From NCBI GenBank assembly GCA_003427395.1, contig BFEA01000922.1:3663-57416 (forward strand): 53,754 nt of DNA, written 5' to 3'. The notes under the pieces are model-generated. The model was not told the DNA's origin. It made no database searches and worked only from the letters and a program-made list of their open reading frames with translations. Below, one piece after another: positions 46,146 to 53,754 of the stretch (position 1 is the first letter of the stretch; every line of letters begins with the position of its first letter). The DNA comes from Chara braunii (Eukaryota; Streptophyta; Charophyceae; Charales; Characeae). Position numbers and translations under genes: made by a program.

Positions 46146-49100
46146 AAGCCTCTTCGGGGGATCGGAAAGACCACAAGCTGCCACGCATGCTTTTGATTGA
46201 TTTTTGCAATAAATAATTAATGAATAATGCCAATCCCTTCCTCTTATGTGCGTTCCGCTTCGAGCGAGACCCTTCAAGTATGGTCTACGCCGGTCCGGGG
46301 TCTTAGAAATCTTTTATTATGATTCGAAATAGAAGACATAATTATGCAAATACCAAATTAAAATAAAATGTATAACACATCATGATTGCCAAATTTAAGG
46401 AGTTGAGAACTGTGACAAGATCGACAGATAATATAACATCGAGCAAAGCCAAAGAGAACGAATCAGGACTCGTTAACTCAAGGCAAGGACAATATGAATA
46501 AGGGAAGGTGAAAACTCATAATAATCTCATAAAATACAGATGAATAGACATGGTTAGCATTCGTTAAAAGTCATTACTCATCCCTCTCAAGTTTCATTTT
46601 GTCTCTCATTTGATTGTGCGTCTCTTGTGCCTTGAGCCACGTCTATGTATGTCCTGATACACAGTCTAGTAATATAGAGTCACCTAAAACCCTCAAGTTC
46701 CGAATAGGTTCATCAAAGACCAAATATTCGTAAGTCAAACGTAGCACAAAACTCCTCCCACACAGTAGGAAAATATGGCCTGGAGAAGATCCCCTCACAT
46801 GAGATGCCGACACTCTGATGGTTCATTCAGTGCCTCATGGTTAATCTCTCCCGGTGAGATATAACTTTTGGCCAGATCAATCAGATTACTCAAGCAAGAA
46901 CCGTTGATGAGGTGGAAAGGGACCGAAGGCCTAAGGTAGTCAGCGTATAGTTTATGACAAAAACTTTGAATCAGTTTTACACCCTCTTGAAACACTCGTG
47001 CTCTCTCCTCAACGTACTTGGGTGTTGTAACCAAAACAAAGTCAAAATGCTCATCAATTTTGTTTTCCCTTTTTCACATAGATTCTCAGATTGTGGACAG
47101 TTTCCTCTGCAAACATAGTAAGGACAACAAATATTGGCAAATCTTTCTTTGTCTGAAATCAACTACACTGACATACTGGTGAAGGAAAGCATCCTTGGAA
47201 GCAATCATGTCGAGACTGATCAATACAATCTGAAGAACTTAGAATGAAGTAATGAAACTAATATGTTGTGTGGAGTACTATTTTTCTCTGATTGAATGTC
47301 GTTAATGATAATATTAACTGATTGATGGAGATATGAGAGTTAATTGATAATAACTGAATGACAACAGATCCCGTCCGAGGAATCACTTATATTGTTCTTG
47401 ATGGTTAAAAGTTGTTGAGTATTTAGTCACTGATTGCTCGACCAGTGACAACTGAATGTCGATCTAAATTACCGGATAAAGTTTGCTGATTGATACATTG
47501 ATAAGGTCTTTGAGAGAGCGAAAACAAGGACTACTTGCTTTCACCGGAGTTTTGTCATGACTTGCTCAATTGTCTCTGGAGAAGAGTCAGTGCTTTGCAC
47601 TTTGCCACTGTGATCATAAAAGTAAAAAAACGTATTTAATGTATTTTTTTTTCTCAAATTCTCTAAACTGCACGCTCCCTCAAGACCAACTTGTGAAATT
47701 TTATGTCTTGATCGGTTTCCCTCTCCCAACCATCATACTTATCTTTGTTGATCCCCCAACTCATTACTAGGATTTCCTCATCCCTCAGCATCTCTTTTCT
47801 ACTCTAAGGCTTAAGCATCGGTAGGAGGTAAGACAATGAAGGGACAATCAGTAGCTCAACAAGTATTGCATTCAAAAAGGAAAGTTAGTAGCTCCTAGAC
47901 TTAACGTTGCTAACAGTTATGCTCATATGATGCTCATAACATCGTCGACGGTAGCCCCCTGTTCTTTGCACGCAAAAGTCACTATCGGTTAACCCCAACT
48001 TCACTTGATACGCTGTATCACTGAGAATGACACAACTGAGTGCGGATGCTCTAAGCTCGAAATTTGTTCGTGCTCAACTTCACAACTGCGTCCGGGTGTT
48101 TTTGAGTACCCAGAGCGGTCACCCTAAGCATAGGACACGTTCGTACTGAACTCGACGATTATGTGCATGGAGTTTTGTCTATACCCAATAACGTGAAAAC
48201 TCTAAGTACGATTGCCCGATCTCGTCCAACGAGATGATTCCAAGTATGGGTTAGATCGTTCTCAAATATAAATAAAATAAATTAAAATCAATTAAAATAA
48301 ATTTAAAATAAAATAACATTGAGTATCTGATATGTCCTTCAAAAAATATCAGATCTCACGAAAAACCAAGGTGACGTAAGCTGTCTACTAGTCCATGCTT
48401 CGATGGAGGGGCATTCTCATAACGTCTGCAAAAGTCAAACGTGACTCTAAAAAATTATTTTAGAACGACAAGCATGCTCACTATATCGTAGGTATTAGGA
48501 GTATACTTGTAACTTGTTATTGAACAACAAGGCACTCTAGAGATATTAATAAAAATTCAAAGTTTACACGAAGTTGCCCTCAGTTAGTAGGGATACAACC
48601 ACAAGATCGAAATTACAGAGGTAATTTTTATGCTTACCCTACACATGTGATTGATCTGCAATATCATGAAGTCACACGAGTATCCTTACAATTTAAGCGG
48701 TAAGGGTTCCCACAATTTTCAGAATACTCGAAAGTATGAAGGAAGTTTCTCACTAAACAACTGACCGGTTTTGTGATATCAAAATATTTTAAGTAATTTT
48801 CATTTTAATCTGCTCCATGCTACAAAAGTTTCCCATGACATTAAAAAAAAGAGGGGGAACATAGGTATTATTGAGATTTGCCTTGCTCCAGTGGTGTATG
48901 ATCACCACCTCTCTCAGTTGATTTAATCAATCTTTAAATTAACATCCAAAACGTTGACCATTGCTGATATTAGTCTCCGTAAGTATAAATTTGGCAACAA
49001 GGTAAACGATTTTCTCAGCATTGTTTCCCATTTTCCTATGGAAATCATCTTGCAACACCATCAACTTAACAATTGGGTTAGCTCACCGCCGTTCAACGAT

Positions 49101-49807
49101 TGGTGGGCTAGAGCCCTGCAATCACCACTTAGGTAACCTTAGTTGTGTTTCAATTCATCTCTGTCTCCAATGAGAAGGACTCAAACCCTTAGTACTTCAC
49201 TGAAGAGGAGAGTGAGAAACATAATTTATTAAAAATTCAACCTCAGATTAGTCGAGCCAGAGGGGTTACTGACAGATTTCTTAAGTTCAGATAATAAAAG
49301 AAAAAGGTAAGGAAGAGTAATAAATGTTTAGGGAAGGAGTAGTTAGAGCCTTATCTAACAAGATCAAGAACAACCCACTCATCTTAAGAACTTCAAAGGT
49401 GGTCACCAACCCTACAATGGTCTAGTGATACATCTTCTCTTCACAGGATCAACTGATTAAGCTTAGTGTCATCAACCCACATTTTGATGAACAATGGCGA
49501 ACAACGATAAGGCTTGCTTAGCAATGACAATATAACAGAGAACGACAAGATCCCCCTTCACTAGCAAGAACCCAGGAATGGGCTTTTACTCTGTTCTCAT
49601 TTAAGGGTCCGATCGCCTCTCATATTCTGGGAAGGGACTCGAATAGCAACTTCGACGGTGAAATAGGTCACCCAAGGGACCTTGATCGGAACCACAACAA
49701 CATGTTTTAAACAACAAGAGGTAGCCGATGCAGCTAGCTACATTTCCACTTGGTTGCGTCAGTGGATAAGTCATCATATGCCACCACTCTAAGTTCTCTA
49801 ACATGGC
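46146..49807. other. No recognised gene
   Basis: Minus-strand frames at 46,795-47,034 and 46,977-47,162 overlap in different phases and could be exon or relic pieces (for example VEERARVFQEGVKLIQSFCH), but I recognise no family. The rest is A/T-rich and featureless. Confidence 0.4.
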
Positions 49808-49871
49808 ATTGCTCACCCACAACTCACAAATACGAACTCATTGCTCACCCACAACTCAAGAATACGAACTA
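49808..49871. repeat. 32-bp tandem duplication
   Basis: ATTGCTCACCCACAACTCA followed by AATACGAACT occurs twice, at 49,808 and 49,840, with two differences. Confidence 0.93.
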
Positions 49872-50756
49872 CCACAGACGATCGTAAGGACAAACGTAGA
49901 AGATAAGACGACCTCTAGCGGTTGATGTAGACCAACTCCCACAAGTGGTCCTTACAGGGCAAGAATCACGCCACTTGTACGATGCATCTGAGTAAAGACA
50001 CAAACCTAGAGGAAACAACTGGTTTACGAGATAATTTTAAAGAACGAGTACTCACTCAACGATGACGTCAACCAAGTGAACGGGCGTCAAGTTCTCTCTA
50101 AAATCTCTGACTTTTGTCGCCTGCACGAGTCATCTAACATTCCTTTCGTACATACATATCACCTCTCCAAGCTCCAGCATAGTGTGGGTTTCCTCACTAT
50201 TACTCATTGTCTTTCGCGTCTGGCTAACTATACTGCTTTAAGTGTCTGTTCATTGTCGATGACGTGTATGAGGAGCAAGCGACTACGACTGAGCTAACAA
50301 AATGACGACATGCGAGCAGAAACAAGAGTCATTACTATAGCGTCAACCAGTGATTGATAAAGAGGACAAACGAGAAATCTTAACGACATGTCTTATCTCA
50401 AATGCATGTTCAAATTGCTCATATCTCGCTCCCACTTATCCTTCCTCCCCTGCTGATCTAAACTCGCTCGCCAACTCTTTCGTTAGCATCCATTTCATAA
50501 CTCTGGTTACCTGACTTGCATGAGGAACTGCCGAACATTTAACATTTCTTTAGAAGTCTAGCTTCTACAACTTGTTCCTACAGTGACTCCTAGCGTTTCG
50601 CTCTGCGATTCACACTTGACGTCAACCGTGTAGAGCATGTACATCTTTTGCAGGAAAAATTATTTTTTCTGTCCGCCTGAACGCTCAAAGTATCCTTCTT
50701 TTTTTAAGTGTCGTCGCTAGTACCCAACGCTGCGTTGGTAATCATAAGTAAATGAA
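49872..50756. other. No gene seen
   Basis: An unremarkable open frame at 50,076-50,297 is not recognised. Nothing else is supported. Confidence 0.45.
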
Positions 50757-50947
50757 AGAAATGACATAAATGAGTGACCATGTGATAACAAAACAAATAA
50801 ACTGCATAAGGAAAAAATAATAACATCAACTGCTCATCGTGAGAAAACTTCAAGAAATGGCGGAGATGAGTGGCCATGTGATGCAAAATAGATAAACTGC
50901 ATAAGGAAGAAAGAATAACACCAACTGCTCATTCACAAGAAAACTTC
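50757..50947. repeat. 96-bp tandem duplication
   Basis: Two units starting GAAATGACATAAATGAGTGA and GAAATGGCGGAGATGAGTGG, sharing CCATGTGAT, TAAACTGCATAAGGAA and CAACTGCTCAT. About 80-85 percent alike by eye. Confidence 0.9.
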
Positions 50948-52491
50948 TTACCAGAATTCTAACTCCGTAAGACTGAGCCCTTGACTCATACGCTGCATCC
51001 CACATATCTAGCCTTATCTCGCTACTGCTCCCAACTTGTCGGGGAAACTATAGAACAAGACACATCAAGGGATGCAGGTCAAGCTGAAGACCATAGAGAC
51101 AACGTGGTCGAGCTCAAGCATAAAATTCTCAAGAGAAGCCTCAAGCAGGTCTGACTTCTCTCTTTTCTTGCATGAGCCGCTAATACTTTTATCTTCGAGC
51201 TAGTTCTCTAAGGCTCTCCGTTGAGTTTTCGCTTACCATCAGTAGTTGCTTTACAGCCGTACTCTCGCCATAAGTGAGTAGATGGTCCCCAACGACTTAA
51301 GACACAAAATAACTAAAGAGGAAGTGAAGATGGATGCGATGTTGATGGTAACTACCACGCATGGTGGGAGGAAAAAGAGATGTGGGGCAAGTGATATTAA
51401 CGACATTTTCATGCATAGACCTCTCACGATAGTCTCATTTCAGCCGTGTATGCGTGTTGCTAGTATCTTGTGTGTCCGCGTCCCTCTCTATGTTGCCTCG
51501 TGCACCATCACACGCAGTGTCGTGATATAAGCAAGGATGATGACGTCAACTGAGGTCCCTTTGCCCAGTACGCCTGCGAAAGTTTGAGTCCTCTCTGTCT
51601 CTCTCGTTGCTAGCACATTGTTCCTCGCCCCAACGGGCTCATCACCTCCGACGACACGAAATAGCCCCCGGGTCATCCTCTACTAGCTCAACGGGTGGGT
51701 TGTCCTTTCACCACTGCTCCAGTCCAAGCCAAGACAGGTTGTCCGTTTTGCTTGTTTCGGATTCTGCCTTGGAGTCGCAATCTAGGGCTCACTGCTCTCG
51801 TTGTGTGGTCCCCGCCGATGTCTCCTCCTTATAAGACGTGACAGTGACCTGTAAGGCCGCAACTACTCCGTTCCGGTGCACCTCCGCTCAACCCTTTTAC
51901 GACCCTCAGTAATCGCCACCTGGAGATCTTTGCTTCTCCTAATTTCTTGTTCCCTCCTGCCGTAGATGTTCACTTTTAACTTTGGCACCCTCTGGGGTCT
52001 TAGATAGGAAAAAATAAGTAGGTTACTAGATGTTCGATCGGAGACATTTCCCAGAAACATTTCAATTGGACGTCTGGTGGGGTTGTCTGAAATCCCGAAC
52101 AATTCTAAAAAATCAAAAGTAAAAAAATAAAAATAAAAATGGGGAGAGGCTGTGGTACATGAGGTGGCCTTATAAAAAACAATTCAACTCATTTGGTGCA
52201 CAAAACAAAAAGAATGCAAAACATGGGGAAAAGGGTTTTGGGGGGGTTGGGTTGGGTTGCGTGATTGAAATTGACCCCAATAAGATAGACCCGTTTGGTT
52301 GAAATTGGCACAAACATCTTTCTCAATTTTTTATATTTATTTATTTATGGGCTCAAATGACCCAAAACTTTTAATTGCCATTTCATCAAAAGGGACATCT
52401 TTGATTTTTTGAATGAAATTGACACCGAGTTTTTTGGACGAAAAATCGTCAAAATTTGTTGTTCCCGAGGGTCCGGCGTTTGTAAAACGCT
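50948..52491. other. No gene seen
   Basis: Mixed intergenic DNA. From about 52,240 GAAATTGAC/GAAATTGGC motifs recur and lead into the hairpin at 52,492. Confidence 0.45.
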
Positions 52492-52596
52492 GGAACCCCT
52501 GGCTGTACATGGACCTAGCTTGAAACCAGGGACATCCAGGCAGTCTGCCTGGATGTCCCTGGTCTCAAGCTAGGTCCATGTACAGCCAGGGGGTCC
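52492..52596. repeat. Near-perfect hairpin, 52-bp arms with one-base loop
   Basis: Left arm 52,492-52,543 and right arm 52,545-52,596 are complementary at about 50 of 52 positions around a single T. The centre is CCAGGCAG-T-CTGCCTGG. Weaker complementarity (TCGTCAAAAT-like segments) may extend outward to about 52,450 and 52,640. Such a structure could be a foldback element, a MITE or a small-RNA precursor. The sequence alone does not decide. Confidence 0.95.
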
Positions 52597-53754
52597 AATT
52601 TCGTTCAAAAAGTAAAAAATGTCCATTTTGACGAAATTGTTGTTTTTTGTGGCATATGCCTCGTGTGAGGGAGAACCCACACAAAAAAAAATGATTTTAA
52701 TTTTTTTTTTTTTTTAGAGGGTTGGATATACTTTTTCCGATGAACGTCTCCGGAGTTGTACGATCAGACAAGTCAAACATTCAGAGGGGTCCCGAACGTC
52801 TGCCCTAGTAAGCTGGCAAAATAACATCCACTATTACGCCCTTTTCCCTCTTTGATTCCCAACTCCAGAAGCACTTGAAGCGGTTAATCTGGTAGCCATG
52901 GAGACCCTTGCGGCAAGCCATAGCCACACATTTTTTGAAATGGCTAGAGCGTAGCCCGATGCACACACGCATAGGTAACGACAAACTGAGCACCTCACTG
53001 CTCCACGGTATTGTCCCGAATTGCCAACCACGTAAGTACAACGAAATTTTTAGCGTGCACCTTGTCCCGACTGAAGGAACATGCGCGACACTAGCACAGA
53101 TTAGCATGCGCCACCGCTAACCAATAATGATAACCCCTCAGTTACTCCATTTTATACAACTCGAGGGAACCACGATCTCTAGATACTAAACAAGACACTA
53201 AAAACTTTCTAATTTAGTAAGAAAATTATGAATTTCATTAAAATAATGTATTAGCCAATAATAACTAAGTAAGGTCATCATGGGTTTTTAGCCTAACAGT
53301 CATTAAACCGGAGCGTCCCTCCACGACCAGTGTTATCAGTCTTTCCACTTGATCTGAAAGGACAACATGCTCGACGTGCAGTGTGGTCCCATAACGAGAT
53401 ACCGACTGAAGCCTCCCACCTCTAAAGGAGACCATCAGAATACCGCCAATGGGTACCCGTGTCCGATGGTAAGGAGGGGGCTTATGACCTTCCACGGGGG
53501 GTGATAAGCCTCCCTTTCTGGGATCCTACATCATGAGGCCCAATGAGTCCCTTTCACTGCAGCCGGAAAACGAGGGTTCAGATTAGTAAGAGTTATCCAC
53601 CAACGACTAAAATTTGAAAGTGAACCGTTAGTCCCCCCTTGCGGAATAGCAAAAAGGGAATAAGATTAAAATTTAAAGAAAATGACTGCTAAAAAAAAAC
53701 ATGACGTCACGGCTATTAAAAACTGCCCGGATTAGAGAGACTAAAATAATGGTA
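52597..53754. other. No gene seen
   Basis: Short unrecognised frames on both strands. No repeat relation was found. Confidence 0.45.

Overview
This window looks like intergenic, repeat-dominated nuclear DNA from a large eukaryotic genome, most likely of the green lineage. The evidence for that is a degenerate fragment of the plastid psbD/psbC overlap sitting in non-plastid sequence, an L1-type LINE with an APE endonuclease, a reverse transcriptase and a plant-style C-terminal Cys/His zinc motif, a hAT-type non-autonomous transposon, a PIF/Harbinger-like transposase relic, long TA, GT/GA and AAT microsatellites, and N gaps placed at low-complexity sequence. A streptophyte alga or other non-seed plant would fit, but I cannot name the species. 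I find no intact protein gene. Every open frame I could interpret is a transposon or organelle relic, a microsatellite translation or unrecognised.

Layout. About 0.6-4.4 kb holds copy P1 of a long non-coding repeat family, which I call P. Its second copy, P2, lies in the opposite orientation at 11.1-13.97 kb and resumes at 20.4-22.1 kb. P2 is split by a hAT-like element (13,974-20,375) with an 8-bp target duplication, and P1 supplies the unoccupied version of the site. Inside the hAT element is an L1-type LINE (14,256-18,698). Its 5' half is inverted and a 14-bp target duplication flanks it, which is the signature of twin priming. A 1,146-bp block of the LINE tail and hAT interior then appears twice around a single N, very probably two unmerged overlapping contigs. 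The region between P1 and P2 (4.4-11 kb) carries three tRNA-derived elements, one with its A-box half amplified in a regular 63-bp tandem array, and two copies of a TACCCTT/AAGGGTA palindrome.

From 22 to 29.8 kb lie a microsatellite, a cluster of direct and inverted repeats, a third and weaker P copy (P3, 23.6-26.8 kb) containing a possible MITE, and the psbD/psbC relic at 28.36-28.57 kb. From 29.8 to 39.4 kb are two direct copies (A and B, about 3.7 kb each) of another repeat, with retropepsin-like traces and several hairpins. A roughly 250-400 bp module, here called H, occurs five times: in P1, P2 and P3, after copy A, and about 1 kb after copy B. It carries a tRNA A-box-like motif followed by conserved hairpins, one with an invariant GGTGACA loop. 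From 40.8 kb to the end there is mostly featureless DNA with microsatellites, a Harbinger-like transposase relic on the minus strand (45.5-46.1 kb), short tandem duplications and a near-perfect 52-bp-arm hairpin at 52.5 kb.

There is no operon-like logic here. The relations are of nesting and history: P family first, then the hAT insertion into P2, then the LINE insertion into the hAT element, then decay of the LINE largely at tryptophan codons. All homology statements come from reading the sequence by eye, so boundaries of diverged repeats are approximate.
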